Below, piece by piece: positions 28,625-38,399 of a DNA stretch of 64,000 nt (the first letter of the stretch is position 1; the number at the start of each line of letters is the position of its first letter). Origin of the DNA: Parasphingopyxis sp. (GTDB lineage Bacteria > Pseudomonadota > Alphaproteobacteria > Sphingomonadales > Sphingomonadaceae); assembly GCF_028279465.1 (NCBI RefSeq), contig NZ_JANQNS010000019.1:1-64000 (forward strand). The letters run 5' to 3'. The position numbers and the translations under genes are program-made. The notes beneath the pieces were generated by a model. It had not been told where the DNA came from. It saw only the letters and a list, made by a program, of their open reading frames with translations, and made no database searches.

Positions 28625-29482
28625 ATGACCGGCCAGGCTGGGACGACCGAGGATTTGGCGGCCCTATCGCTGGCCACGGGTGACGCCCGGCTTCTCGTCG
28701 ATCTCGATGGCGGCATCGTCGCGCGCTGGGTGGTTGCCGACCGCGAGATATTCCGCCCGCTATCGGAGAATGTAAGCAACGTTTTGGAGAAGCCATTGCA
28801 ATCTGGCTGCTTCCCGCTTGCGCCCTATTGCAACCGGATCGCCGAGGGGCGCTTCGCATTTGCCGGGCAGCAACATCGGCTGCCGCTCAACTTCGGCGAT
28901 CATCCGCATGCGATTCACGGTCTCGCCTGGCAGCGCCGCTGGACGCTTGAAGATCGGGGCGCAGACCATCTGACGATTGCGCTATCGGAACCCGCCGGCG
29001 ACTGGCCCTGGGCGTTTGGCGTCCGGCAGACGTTCCGGCTTGGATCGAATTCGCTCGACATTGCGATCGACCTGACCAATCGCGACCATCGCGCAATGCC
29101 AGCCGGTCTCGGCCTCCACCCCTATTTCGCGGATCCGGACGGTGGCCGCGTTGAGGTCTCCGCTGATACAGTCTGGCTTACGGATCGCAGTGGGATCCCT
29201 ACCGAAAAGGCGCGCTACCCGGATGGCTTGTCAACGCCGCCCGACAATTGTCTTGAAGGCTGGAACAGGCGGACGTCGATCATTTGGCCCGGCGGCCAGC
29301 TCTCACTCAGCGCTGACGGATCGCTCAATCACCTCCATTATTACCGGCCTGCGGATGCGGATTTCCTCTGCCTTGAGCCCGTCAGCCATGTGCCGAACGC
29401 GATCAACGGCGCTGGAGAGCCGATGGCCGTCCTCGATCCCGGCGAAACGCTGAGCGGCACCGTACATATGGAGGTACAGTGA
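28625..29482 (+). CDS. aldose 1-epimerase (mutarotase) family protein
   Basis: A 285-residue galactose-mutarotase-like protein. The first catalytic His lies in HPHAIHG (His98), the second in GLHPYF (His165), and the catalytic Glu in LEPVSHVPNA (Glu251). It interconverts alpha and beta anomers of a free sugar. As the first gene before xylulokinase and xylose isomerase, it probably supplies the alpha-xylopyranose used by the isomerase after a beta-xyloside is cleaved. Confidence 0.87.
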   Translation: MTGQAGTTEDLAALSLATGDARLLVDLDGGIVARWVVADREIFRPLSENVSNVLEKPLQSGCFPLAPYCNRIAEGRFAFAGQQHRLPLNFGDHPHAIHGLAWQRRWTLEDRGADHLTIALSEPAGDWPWAFGVRQTFRLGSNSLDIAIDLTNRDHRAMPAGLGLHPYFADPDGGRVEVSADTVWLTDRSGIPTEKARYPDGLSTPPDNCLEGWNRRTSIIWPGGQLSLSADGSLNHLHYYRPADADFLCLEPVSHVPNAINGAGEPMAVLDPGETLSGTVHMEVQ

Positions 29483-30900
29483 TGTGGCTGGGCATCGATA
29501 TCGGGACGTCGTCGGTGAAGGCGCTGCTGATTGACAGCGACGGTGCGATTGCCGCGCAGGCCGAAGCGCCGCTTGCCGTATCCCGCCCTCAACCGCTTTG
29601 GTCGGAGCAAGACCCGGAGGACTGGTGGACCGCCACCGAGTGCGCGGCACTCGACCTGCCGGGAGCGCTTCGCAAATCCGTGCACGGGATCGGGCTCAGT
29701 GGTCAGATGCACGGCGCGACCGTGCTGGGTGCGGATGATGCGGTTTTGCGGCCCGCCATCCTGTGGAACGACGGACGCAGCGCCGCGCAGTGCGAAGCGC
29801 TGATGCGCCGCGTTCCGGATGCGACGAAAATCACCGCCAATCTCGTCATGCCCGGCTTTACCGCGCCCAAGCTGCTTTGGATCGCCGAGCACGAACCGGA
29901 CGTCTTCGCGGCGATACGAACCGTCCTGCTGCCCAAGGATTTCGTGCGCCTGCGCATGACTGGCGACAAGGCGAGCGACATGAGCGATGCGGCCGGTACA
30001 AGCTGGCTCGATATCGCGGGGCGAAAATGGTCGGATGCGATGCTCGACGCGACCGGCCTTTCCGAAGGCCATATGCCGCGATTGTATGAGGGCTGCGATT
30101 CGACCGGCGCGTTGCTTTCGTCGGTTGCCGCGCGTTGGGGGATGGATGCGGTGCCGGTCGCGGCCGGGGCAGGGGACAATGCTGCCAGCGCGATCGGCCT
30201 TGGCGCCGTCGATCCCGGCGACGCCTTCATATCGCTCGGCACGTCAGGCGTCTTCTTCGTCGCCGATGAGAGTCCGCGCCCGAACCCGGATGCCGCCGTC
30301 CATTGCTACTGCCACGCTCTGCCAGTGCGATGGCATCGGATGGGCGTCATTCTGTCGGCGGCCGCGACGCTGGATTGGGCCGTGCGGTTTGGCGGTTTCG
30401 ACAGCGTTGCCGACGCGCTAGCCGCTGCGGGCGGCGCTAAAGCCGGTCCCTATTTCCTGCCTTATCTCTCCGGCGAACGCACGCCGCACAACGATGCCGA
30501 AGCAACCGGTGCTTTTGTCGGCATCACGGCCGACACCGAACCCGGCGACCTCGTCCGCGCGGCGCTGGAGGGCGTCGCCTTCGCAATCGCTGATTGCCAG
30601 AATGCGCTGGGCGAAGCCGGAGATACGGTCGTCCATCTGGTCGGCGGCGGCAGCCGGTCGGACCTCTGGGTGCAGATGATCGCCGATGCGCTGCGCCGTC
30701 CCGTCGCCCAGGTCGCGGGTGGCGATGTGGGGGCCGCGCTCGGCGCCGCGCGGCTCGGCGCGTTGGCGGCCGGTGCGCCAAGGGATGCGATCCTCTCGTG
30801 GCCCGATCCCGGAAAAGTCATCGAACCCGCAACCGATCTTTCGGACCGCTACGCCGCTTGGTCCCGTCTCTACCCCGCGCTCAAGGGAGTCCGCGCATGA
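29482..30900 (+). CDS. xylB: xylulokinase
   Basis: A 472-residue FGGY-family kinase. GIDIGTSSVKALLID is the phosphate-1 motif, and GLSGQMHGATVL with WNDGRS is characteristic of xylulokinases. FISLGTSGVFF and GGGSRSDLWVQMIAD form the C-terminal nucleotide-binding part. The ATG at 29482 has GGAGG seven bases upstream; a GTG directly before it is the alternative. It overlaps the epimerase stop and the xylose isomerase start (ATGA). It phosphorylates D-xylulose to D-xylulose 5-phosphate for the pentose phosphate pathway. Confidence 0.92.
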   Translation: MWLGIDIGTSSVKALLIDSDGAIAAQAEAPLAVSRPQPLWSEQDPEDWWTATECAALDLPGALRKSVHGIGLSGQMHGATVLGADDAVLRPAILWNDGRSAAQCEALMRRVPDATKITANLVMPGFTAPKLLWIAEHEPDVFAAIRTVLLPKDFVRLRMTGDKASDMSDAAGTSWLDIAGRKWSDAMLDATGLSEGHMPRLYEGCDSTGALLSSVAARWGMDAVPVAAGAGDNAASAIGLGAVDPGDAFISLGTSGVFFVADESPRPNPDAAVHCYCHALPVRWHRMGVILSAAATLDWAVRFGGFDSVADALAAAGGAKAGPYFLPYLSGERTPHNDAEATGAFVGITADTEPGDLVRAALEGVAFAIADCQNALGEAGDTVVHLVGGGSRSDLWVQMIADALRRPVAQVAGGDVGAALGAARLGALAAGAPRDAILSWPDPGKVIEPATDLSDRYAAWSRLYPALKGVRA

Positions 30901-32213
30901 CCGACTATTTCGACGATATTCCGCCCATCGCCTTCGAAGGCCCGGATAGCGGCAATCCGCTCGCATTCCGCGCCTATGAGGCCGAGCGCATGGTGCTCGG
31001 CAAGCCGATGCGCGAGCAGCTGCGGATGGCGGTCTGCCTCTGGCACAATTTCGCCTGGGGCGGGCATGACATTTTCGGCGACCCGGCTTTCGAGCGCCCT
31101 TGGTTGACCGGGCAATGGGATGCCGACAGCAATCGTGTCCGCCTCGACGCCGCCTTCGATTTCGTCGCCAGGCTCGGCGCGCCCTATTTCTGTTTTCACG
31201 ATCTCGATGTGATGGAAGCGCCGGAATCGCTGCGCGATCATGAACGCAAACTCGCCGATGCCGAAGCGATTATCGCCGGGAAGATGGAAGAGACCGGGCT
31301 CGGCCTGTTATGGGGTACGGCCAATCTGTTTGGCCATCGCCGCTTCATGGCCGGGGCGGCGACCAATCCCGACCCCGATATCTTCGCCTATGCGGCGGCG
31401 CAGGTGAAACTCGCGCTCGAGACGACCCACCGGCTGGGCGGCGAGAATTACGTGCTCTGGGGCGGGCGCGAAGGCTATGATAGCCTCTTGAACACCGATA
31501 TGCGGCGCGAACTCGACCAGCTCGGCCGCTTCTTGGCTCTCGTCGCCGAACACAAGCACAAGATCGGTTTCAAAGGCTTGCTCCTGATCGAACCCAAGCC
31601 GCAGGAACCGACCAAGCATCAATATGATTATGACGTATCGACCGTGGCCGGTTTCCTGCGCCGCTATGGTCTCGACAAGGAATATGCGGTCAATATCGAG
31701 GTCAATCACGCGACGCTCGCCGGGCACAGTTTCGAGCATGAAGTGGCGAGCGCCTATGCGCACGACATATTCGGTTCGATCGACATCAATCGCGGCGACC
31801 CGCAGAATGGCTGGGATACCGATCAATATCCGAACAATGCCGCGGACCTCGCCACGGCGATGACGCTCATCATGGAGCATGGCGGCTTTACGAGTGGCGG
31901 CTTCAATTTCGATACCAAGCTGCGCCGCCAGTCGATCGACGCCGAGGACATGTTCCACGCGCATATCGGCGGCATGGACACGCTGGCTCGCGCTCTGCTG
32001 ATTGCAGAAAAGGTCATCGAAGACGGCCAGCTCGCCGCCTTCCGCGAACAGCGTTATGCCGGCTGGAGCGAGGACAGGGGACGGAGAATCCTGTCTGGCG
32101 ACCTCAGCCTTGCCGATCTTGCCGAAGAGGCGCTGGCCGCCAATCGTGATCCACGGCCCGTTTCCGGCCGGCAGGAATATCTCGAAAATCTCGTGAACCG
32201 GCAGGCCGGGTGA
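30897..32213 (+). CDS. xylA: xylose isomerase
   Basis: A 438-residue protein, normal for class II xylose isomerases. FCFHDLDV gives catalytic His101 and Asp104, WGGREGYDSLLNTDM is the family signature, and KPQEPTKHQYDYD carries metal-ligand Glu residues. It converts D-xylose to D-xylulose with two divalent metals. Its start overlaps the xylB stop. It ends one base before the convergent Gfo/Idh/MocA stop. Gene order epimerase-xylB-xylA under the block C palindrome ties xylose release to the sulfatases and GH3. Confidence 0.95.
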   Translation: MTDYFDDIPPIAFEGPDSGNPLAFRAYEAERMVLGKPMREQLRMAVCLWHNFAWGGHDIFGDPAFERPWLTGQWDADSNRVRLDAAFDFVARLGAPYFCFHDLDVMEAPESLRDHERKLADAEAIIAGKMEETGLGLLWGTANLFGHRRFMAGAATNPDPDIFAYAAAQVKLALETTHRLGGENYVLWGGREGYDSLLNTDMRRELDQLGRFLALVAEHKHKIGFKGLLLIEPKPQEPTKHQYDYDVSTVAGFLRRYGLDKEYAVNIEVNHATLAGHSFEHEVASAYAHDIFGSIDINRGDPQNGWDTDQYPNNAADLATAMTLIMEHGGFTSGGFNFDTKLRRQSIDAEDMFHAHIGGMDTLARALLIAEKVIEDGQLAAFREQRYAGWSEDRGRRILSGDLSLADLAEEALAANRDPRPVSGRQEYLENLVNRQAG

Positions 32214-32214
32214 A

Positions 32215-33186
32215 TTAGCGCGTCACACCCGCCGCATCGTACAGCGCATCGATCAGCGCCATATTGGCCGTGGCATCGGTCCCGACTGTTTGCGGATCGG
32301 CGCTGCCCGTTACGACCTCCACAACGTGATCGAGCTGATGCCAATAGGTGGATTGGCCGTCGATGCTCTCGGTGCGTTCTCCGCTGTCCGTCGCTATTCG
32401 GATCTCGTGGCCCATATGGGGCGCCAATGGATTGGTGAAATCGATCCGTCCGGCCGTGCCTTCGACCGAAAGCCGCGCGGCGAAGCTGCAATCCATCGCC
32501 ATCGAGCATGCGAGCGAACCAGTGACGCCCGAGGGGAATGCGAGATCGGCGGCCAGCGAGAGATCGACGCCCGTTTCGCTGAGCACCGCCTCGGCTTTGG
32601 TCACGCGCGGCTCCTCGCCGACCACGGTCCGCAGCCAATGGGCCGGATAGCAGCCCAGATCCATCAGCGCACCGCCGCCAAGCTTCGGATCGTGGCGCAG
32701 TTCGCCGGGATTGGCCGGGATCGGGACGGAAAATAGTCCGTCGACGGACACCGGATCGCCAATCGCGCCTTCGTTCAGCAGACCGAGTAAGTAGGCGAAT
32801 GCCGGATGGAAGCGATAGTGAAAGGCCTCGATCAAATGCCGGCCGCTAGCCTCGGCCGCTTTCACCATTGCGCGCGCCTGATCCGCGTTCATCGCAAACG
32901 GCTTTTCGCACAAAACATGCTTGCCCGCTTCCAGCGCTGCGATCGAAAGATCGGCATGGCGCGACGGCGGCAGCGCATTGTAGATCAGATCGATATCCGC
33001 CCGGGCGATCAGCGCCGCATAATCGGCCCCGACATCGGCGATGCCATGCTTGTCGGCATAGGTTCGTGCCCGGTCCGCATTGCGGCTGGCGACGGCGACG
33101 ATCTCGACATCCTTCCGCTCGGCGGCCGGCGCGATCAGCGCATATTCGGTAACCCGCGCCGCGCCCAATATGCCGATCCGGATCAT
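32215..33186 (-). CDS. Gfo/Idh/MocA-family oxidoreductase
   Basis: A 323-residue NAD(P)-dependent sugar dehydrogenase-like protein. The N-terminal Rossmann fold starts at IRIGILGAARV. CEKPF carries the conserved Lys95, and the C-terminal domain includes GGGALMDLGCYPAHWLR with the active-site Asp/His region. It oxidises or reduces a sugar hydroxyl. It overlaps the PhyH gene by 4 bp, so both are made together. It could be a xylose dehydrogenase or act on a modified sugar; the sequence does not decide. Confidence 0.85.
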   Translation of the reverse strand: MIRIGILGAARVTEYALIAPAAERKDVEIVAVASRNADRARTYADKHGIADVGADYAALIARADIDLIYNALPPSRHADLSIAALEAGKHVLCEKPFAMNADQARAMVKAAEASGRHLIEAFHYRFHPAFAYLLGLLNEGAIGDPVSVDGLFSVPIPANPGELRHDPKLGGGALMDLGCYPAHWLRTVVGEEPRVTKAEAVLSETGVDLSLAADLAFPSGVTGSLACSMAMDCSFAARLSVEGTAGRIDFTNPLAPHMGHEIRIATDSGERTESIDGQSTYWHQLDHVVEVVTGSADPQTVGTDATANMALIDALYDAAGVTR

Positions 33187-34067
33187 GCGTCCGTCTTGCG
33201 CTCCTCGGCCATCGCGATCAACCGCTGGAACAGCAGCCCCGCCTGGGCCGGGTCTTCAGGCCGGACAAAGGGGAAGGTGATCTCCTCCTTGCCCTTCCAG
33301 TCATAAGGGTCCTCGCCCGCGACAAGCACGAAATCGCGCACATCGACATGCGGGGCGGGCGGCAATCCGAACGTCCAGGGCAGGTATGACCGCGCATTCA
33401 TATAATGGTTGACGATCGCGCGCCGGAAGCCCTCGGTCCGTTTGTTCTCGAGCGATCGGTGCAGCACATAGCCATCGAAGAAGACGACGCTGCCCGCTGG
33501 CACCTCGACCGCCACGCCGCCCTCGCGCGCATAGGGAAAATCATAGGCCTCCTCGGAACTGTCGAAGCGCGGATCGCCATGCGGTTTCGTCGGCCATAAA
33601 ATGCCGTGCTTATGGCTGCCCGGATGCATCCACAGACAGCCATTCTCGACCGTCGCATCGTCGAGCGCGATCCATACGCCGCACAGCGATCGGTCCCGCG
33701 TCGCGATATAGTGCTCGTCCTGGTGCCATGCCTGGCCCGGTTTGCCGGCGTTCTTCGCGAACAGCATCGATTGCATGCATTTGACGTCCGGCCCGATCAG
33801 CGCGGTCAACACCTCCGCGACCCGCGCGTCCTTCACCACGTCGAGCATGATCGGCGAAGCCTTGTGCGGGAAATGGATGGCGAGTACGTTCGAGATTGTC
33901 GGCCCGTCGCCTTCGATCAGATCGGTGCCCATAATCTCGCCCCGCTCGCCCTCGACGATCGCCGTTGCTTCGTCGCGCAACCGCTCGATTTCGTCGCTGC
34001 TGAACAACTTCTCGATCGCGATATAGCCGTCGCGGGCATAAGCCTCGCGCATTGCATCCCGGTCCAT
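33183..34067 (-). CDS. phytanoyl-CoA dioxygenase (PhyH)-family Fe(II)/2-oxoglutarate oxygenase
   Basis: A 294-residue protein from the ATG behind GGGAGAGGCC. The double-stranded beta-helix supplies the iron triad His115-x-Asp117 (WHQDEH) and His203 (VLHRS); a basic residue shortly after, around Arg210, may bind 2-oxoglutarate. It hydroxylates a C-H bond using O2 and 2-oxoglutarate. In this locus it might remove an O-methyl, N-methyl or sulfate group oxidatively, or hydroxylate an aglycone; all of that is inference. Divergent from sulfatase 2 with a palindrome between them. Confidence 0.85.
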   Translation of the reverse strand: MDRDAMREAYARDGYIAIEKLFSSDEIERLRDEATAIVEGERGEIMGTDLIEGDGPTISNVLAIHFPHKASPIMLDVVKDARVAEVLTALIGPDVKCMQSMLFAKNAGKPGQAWHQDEHYIATRDRSLCGVWIALDDATVENGCLWMHPGSHKHGILWPTKPHGDPRFDSSEEAYDFPYAREGGVAVEVPAGSVVFFDGYVLHRSLENKRTEGFRRAIVNHYMNARSYLPWTFGLPPAPHVDVRDFVLVAGEDPYDWKGKEEITFPFVRPEDPAQAGLLFQRLIAMAEERKTDA

Positions 34068-34102
34068 TGGCCTCTCCCATTGCCGACTCGCGCCAGAATA
34101 GG

Positions 34103-34118
34103 CTAACCAGTTGGAGAA
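34103..34118. promoter_or_regulatory. block C operator-like palindrome, copy 3 (CTAACC-AGTT-GGAGAA)
   Basis: Same 6-4-6 layout, but the right arm is degenerate. It lies in the 67-bp gap between the PhyH and sulfatase genes. Confidence 0.45.
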
Positions 34119-34134
34119 TGAAAAGGGGGTTGCG

Positions 34135-35778
34135 ATGAGAGGTTCGACTATCGACCGTATCATGCTGTGCTTGGCTGCCATGTGGATGGCTTTGCTGGCC
34201 GCGCCCGCCGCCTGGGCGCAGACCGATGCGCGACCCAATATCATCCTGATCCTCACCGACGATCAGCGCTTCGATGCGATCGGCGCATTGACGCCCGGTC
34301 TCGAGACGCCGACGATGGACCGGTTGCTGCGTGAAGGGCTGCATTTCCGCAATGCGTTCGTCACGACCTCGCTCTGTTCGCCGAGCCGCGCTTCGCTCAT
34401 CACGGGGATGACGATGCGCAACCATGGCGTGGTCGATAACAACAGTCCGACGCCCGACAATTTCCGCCCCTTTTCGGTGCAGCTCGACGAAGCCGGCTAC
34501 GATACGGCGTTCATCGGCAAATGGCATATGGGCCATGCCGATGCCTCGCCCAAGCCGGGTTTCGATCGCTGGGTGAGCTTCGAAGGGCAGGGCAATTACG
34601 GCCCCGTCGACGCCTTTGGCCGACCGAGCCTGTTCAACGTCGATGGCGAGGAGGTGCCGCAGCGCGGCTATATCACGGACGAGCTCACGGACTACGCGCT
34701 CGACTGGCTCGAAGACCGGAGCGAGACGCCTTTCTTCCTCTATCTCTCGCACAAGGCCGCGCATCTGCCCTTCACGCCAGCCGCGCGCCATCGCGGCCAA
34801 TATGCGGAGACCGAATTCGCCCGCCCGCCGAGCTGGTCGCTTGACGCACGGACTGGCCCGGTGCCGATGTGGCTGTCGATGCAGCGCAACAGCTGGTCGG
34901 GCGTCGATTTCACCTATTACAGCCACAGCCCGTTGATCGCCTTTCAGCGCGACTATTATGCCTCGCTCTCGGCAGTGGACGACAGTCTGGCGCGCATTCT
35001 CGCCTGGGTCGAGGCCAATCCCAACGGCCGCGACACGATCATTATCTTTACGAGCGACAATGGCTTCATGTTCGGCGAACAAGGGCTGATCGACAAGCGT
35101 ACCGCCTATGAGGCCTCGATCCGCGTGCCGCTGATCGTTCACGCGCCCGCACGCTTCGGGGACGGGCGAGCGATCGAGGCGCTTGCGCGCAACATCGATA
35201 TCGCGCCGACAATCCTCGATCTCGCTGGCCTTGCCGTGCCCGATCATTATGACGGCCGCAGCCTGCTTCCGGCGGTGTCCGGGGCGGAAGGCGAAGCTCC
35301 GGCGCTGGTTTACGAATATTTCTGGGAGTTCAACTATCCGCAGACCCCCTCGACCTTCGCGCTGCGCACGGACCGCTACAAATATATCCAGTATCACGGT
35401 GTCTGGGACACCGAGGAGCTGTTCGATCTCCACGCTGATCCGGACGAGCTTGTTAACCTGATCGGCGATCCCGATCATGCCGAGCGCGTTCGGGCCATGC
35501 GCGCGCAACTGCATCAGGCGCTTTCGCGCGGCGATGCGCGCCCGGCGATACCCTTTACGACGCGATTCAATCAGGGTGCGGTCTTCTGGTCGCCGGATGC
35601 GGCATCGTCGGTAGATTTCCCGCCCCATTGGCGCCGCACACCCAACGCGCCTGACCGCTATGAGCATATCCTGCCCGACGGCCCCGAAAAGGAACAGCAA
35701 TTGCAAGCGATCACGCCCGCCGTCGGGCGTATCCTCAACCCCGGAGCGGACACCGGGGATGGGGCGGAGGGAGAGTAA
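34135..35778 (+). CDS. secreted sulfatase (S1 family)
   Basis: A 547-residue protein. The ATG at 34135 follows AAAAGGGGG; an upstream TTG is rejected. The signal peptide ends near APAAWAQ. LTDDQ supplies the calcium Asp pair (41-43), CSPSR the formylglycine site at Cys81, GKWHMG the central Lys/His, and FTSDNGFM the distal site. It precedes an HSL-type esterase by 4 bp, so desulfation and deacylation are probably coupled. The substrate sugar is not readable by eye. Confidence 0.92.
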   Translation: MRGSTIDRIMLCLAAMWMALLAAPAAWAQTDARPNIILILTDDQRFDAIGALTPGLETPTMDRLLREGLHFRNAFVTTSLCSPSRASLITGMTMRNHGVVDNNSPTPDNFRPFSVQLDEAGYDTAFIGKWHMGHADASPKPGFDRWVSFEGQGNYGPVDAFGRPSLFNVDGEEVPQRGYITDELTDYALDWLEDRSETPFFLYLSHKAAHLPFTPAARHRGQYAETEFARPPSWSLDARTGPVPMWLSMQRNSWSGVDFTYYSHSPLIAFQRDYYASLSAVDDSLARILAWVEANPNGRDTIIIFTSDNGFMFGEQGLIDKRTAYEASIRVPLIVHAPARFGDGRAIEALARNIDIAPTILDLAGLAVPDHYDGRSLLPAVSGAEGEAPALVYEYFWEFNYPQTPSTFALRTDRYKYIQYHGVWDTEELFDLHADPDELVNLIGDPDHAERVRAMRAQLHQALSRGDARPAIPFTTRFNQGAVFWSPDAASSVDFPPHWRRTPNAPDRYEHILPDGPEKEQQLQAITPAVGRILNPGADTGDGAEGE

Positions 35779-35782
35779 TTCG

Positions 35783-36655
35783 ATGAACGCCGAGATCGAA
35801 CAGCTGAAGGCGATGATCGCCACCGGCATGCCGGACGGCCCGCAAACTCTGGAACAGCGGCGCGCGGGCATGGAAGAAATGGCGCGTGCCTTCCCGGCGC
35901 CCGACGGCATAGAATATCAGGAAACCGAGATTGCCGGTGTATCCGTGCTTGAGGCGCAGCCCGAGGGTGGCGCGAGCGCCGGGCCGGTCATCCTCTATTT
36001 CCATGGTGGCGGCTATGTCAGCGGATCGATACGCACACATCGCAATTTTGCGGGCGAATTGGCGCTGCGGACGGGGCTCAAGCTGGTTTCGGTCGATTAC
36101 GGGCTGGCGCCCGAACATCCTTTTCCCGCTGCGCTCGACGACGCGCTAGCCGTCTATGATGCGCTCGCCGGCGATACGCCGCTCGTGCTTGCCGGTGACA
36201 GTGCCGGCGGCGGGCTCGCGCTGTCGCTGGCGCTGGCCGCAAAGGCGGCAGGCGGACCTCAGCCGGAGCGGCTGGCGCTGCTCTGCCCCTGGGTCGATCT
36301 TTCCTGCACCAATGCGAGCTTCGCCGCAGTCGCCGAGCATGATCCGATTATCGATCAGGAGCGACTGGCCGAGGATGGACGACACTATCTAGGCGGTGCG
36401 GACGCGCGCGATCCCGGCCCGTCACCGTTGTTTGGCGATCTTGCCGGTCTGCCGCCGCTGCTGATCCAGGCGGCCGAGCATGATTCGCTGGTCGGCGAAG
36501 CGCGGGAGCTGGCCGAGAAAGCCAAAGCCGCGGGTGTCCCTGCCGCCTATCGCGAATATCCGGAGATGGTGCATGTTTTCCAACTGTTCCACGCGCTGCT
36601 GACGCCCGGCCGCGCGGCGCTCGACGAGGCGGCGGAGTTCTTGAAGAACGGCTAG
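35783..36655 (+). CDS. alpha/beta hydrolase of the HSL (acetyl-esterase) family
   Basis: A 290-residue protein without a signal peptide. HGGG (74-77) is the HSL oxyanion motif and GDSAGG carries nucleophile Ser140. The late AEHDSL and HVFQLF give the Asp and His. It typically removes short acyl chains such as acetate. It starts 4 bp after the sulfatase stop and probably deacylates the imported sugar or aglycone in the cytoplasm. Confidence 0.88.
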   Translation: MNAEIEQLKAMIATGMPDGPQTLEQRRAGMEEMARAFPAPDGIEYQETEIAGVSVLEAQPEGGASAGPVILYFHGGGYVSGSIRTHRNFAGELALRTGLKLVSVDYGLAPEHPFPAALDDALAVYDALAGDTPLVLAGDSAGGGLALSLALAAKAAGGPQPERLALLCPWVDLSCTNASFAAVAEHDPIIDQERLAEDGRHYLGGADARDPGPSPLFGDLAGLPPLLIQAAEHDSLVGEARELAEKAKAAGVPAAYREYPEMVHVFQLFHALLTPGRAALDEAAEFLKNG

Positions 36656-36661
36656 CCGCGA

Positions 36662-38377
36662 TCAGCCGCCGATCTCGAAGCGCACGACTTCGCTTTCGGC
36701 ATAGCCATAGCGGATCGACTTGGCCCAAAGCGTCTGCCCGGCAGTGACCGTGACCGGCCCGGCGTAGATGTACCACGCGGTCGGCTCTTCATCGCCGAAG
36801 CCATAGGCGATCGAGGCGCCGTCGGTATCGCTGAGCAGCCGCGCCGCGCTGTCCTCCATCACGAGTTCGGGCGTCGCCGTAACCGGCTGCACGCCGCCCG
36901 GCCACATCGCTTCGATCATCTGCATTTCGGGCACGCGCGCCCAATCGCCGACGCGCGCGATCCACTCGTCCATCGCTGCGCGCATCCGCGCGAGCGTCGC
37001 GGCATGGGCCGGATCGTCGGCGAGATTGACGACTTCGTGCGGGTCGGCCGCGATATCGTAAAGTTCCTCGCGCGGACGGTTCGGATCGACGAGCCGCTGT
37101 TGGACGGGCGTCAACTCTCCGGCCGCCGCGAGCCGCCAGATCTCCTGCGTCGTCGGCATCGCGTCGCGAAATGGCACAGGGCGCAGATAGGCAAGCTCGG
37201 GCATATAGTTGCGGATATATTTGAAGCGGTCGTCGCGCACGGCGCGCGACCGGTCGGTCAGGTTGTCGACGCGGTCATGCGCGGCGAAGATATAGCGGCG
37301 CGCGACATCGGCGATGAAGTCCTGCCCCTGATGCCAGCTCATCGGTTGGCCGCCGGCCCAGCCGAGGATCGTCGGCGCCAGATCGACGAAGCTGATCAAC
37401 CGCTCATCGACCGTTCCCGCGCCGCGCAGATCGGGAAAACGGATCATCATCGGTACGCGCAGGCCGCTGTCATAGACGCTGCGCTTCATCCGCGGCAGCC
37501 CGTCGCCATGATCGGTGGTGACGATAACGATCGTCTCGTCGAGCAATCCATCTTCCTCGAGCAGCGCGAGGATCGTTGTGAGCCGCTGTTCGGCAAAGGC
37601 AATATTGTCGTAGTGCCGGGCAATGTCGGCACGCACGACGGGCGTGTCTGGCAGATAGGGCGGCACCTCGACAGAGGCGGGATCGGTAATATGCGGCTTG
37701 TCGGCAAGATCGCGCCGGTTGCGCTCGGTAACGATGCGGATCAGCGGATTGTCGCTCTCGCGCTCCTCGGGCCAGATATAGCTTTCGTGCGTCAGCAATA
37801 TGTTGAACATCGAGAAGAAGGGCTGGCCCGGCGCCCTGCCGCGCCAATTGGGTGTCTGGCTCGCCTCGGCGATCGACACGTCGTGGTCCCAGATCGTGAA
37901 GGGCTCGCCGAACTGATAATCGGTCTTGCCGTTATTGGTGGTGTAATAGCCAAGGCCACGCAGGAGCTCGGGAAAAGCGCGGATGCCGGGCGGCGGCACC
38001 GCTTCATATTCGATCGGCCCGCCCCCTGTCATGCCGGCGATCGGGGCGCGCGTACGCATGTGATGCGTACCCAGCGTCTGCTGGTGGACCCCGGTAATCA
38101 GCGAGGAACGGCTCGGCGCGCAGACACCTGAGGTCGTGAAGGTATTCGGGAAACGGATGGCCTCGCGCGCAAAACTATCGAGCACAGGCGTCTGCGCGAC
38201 AGGATCGCCAAAAGCGCCGATCCGCGGACTCATATCCTCGAACACTATGAGGACGATGTTCGGCGTGGCGGTTACATCGCCCCGCGTATCGCCTGCTTCG
38301 GCCTGGCCGTGCCAGAGCGCGGCGCCGAGCAACACTATGCCGACGATAGCGGCGCGCAAACACCACAAGAAAGTCAT
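36662..38377 (-). CDS. secreted sulfatase (S1 family, EDMSP type)
   Basis: A 571-residue protein from the ATG behind GGGAGAGCGG. Signal/anchor helix at 8-28. The first metal motif is FEDMS (Glu47-Asp48) instead of the usual Asp-Asp, a form I associate with heparan-sulfamidase-like S1 members. CAPSR gives the formylglycine site at Cys86, and TTDHGDGLPRMK is near the second metal site. The C-terminal ~80 residues form an extra beta-rich tail (FGDEEPTAWYIY). It probably desulfates a second position. Own promoter with palindrome copy 4. Confidence 0.9.
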   Translation of the reverse strand: MTFLWCLRAAIVGIVLLGAALWHGQAEAGDTRGDVTATPNIVLIVFEDMSPRIGAFGDPVAQTPVLDSFAREAIRFPNTFTTSGVCAPSRSSLITGVHQQTLGTHHMRTRAPIAGMTGGGPIEYEAVPPPGIRAFPELLRGLGYYTTNNGKTDYQFGEPFTIWDHDVSIAEASQTPNWRGRAPGQPFFSMFNILLTHESYIWPEERESDNPLIRIVTERNRRDLADKPHITDPASVEVPPYLPDTPVVRADIARHYDNIAFAEQRLTTILALLEEDGLLDETIVIVTTDHGDGLPRMKRSVYDSGLRVPMMIRFPDLRGAGTVDERLISFVDLAPTILGWAGGQPMSWHQGQDFIADVARRYIFAAHDRVDNLTDRSRAVRDDRFKYIRNYMPELAYLRPVPFRDAMPTTQEIWRLAAAGELTPVQQRLVDPNRPREELYDIAADPHEVVNLADDPAHAATLARMRAAMDEWIARVGDWARVPEMQMIEAMWPGGVQPVTATPELVMEDSAARLLSDTDGASIAYGFGDEEPTAWYIYAGPVTVTAGQTLWAKSIRYGYAESEVVRFEIGG

Positions 38378-38399
38378 TCGCCGCTCTCCCGTTATTTCA

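Noticed and set aside
33610..35910. 766-residue minus-strand open frame
   Set aside because: It lies opposite the sulfatase 2 and PhyH genes, has no recognisable domain and the Arg/Gly/Asp-rich makeup of an antisense shadow in GC-rich DNA.
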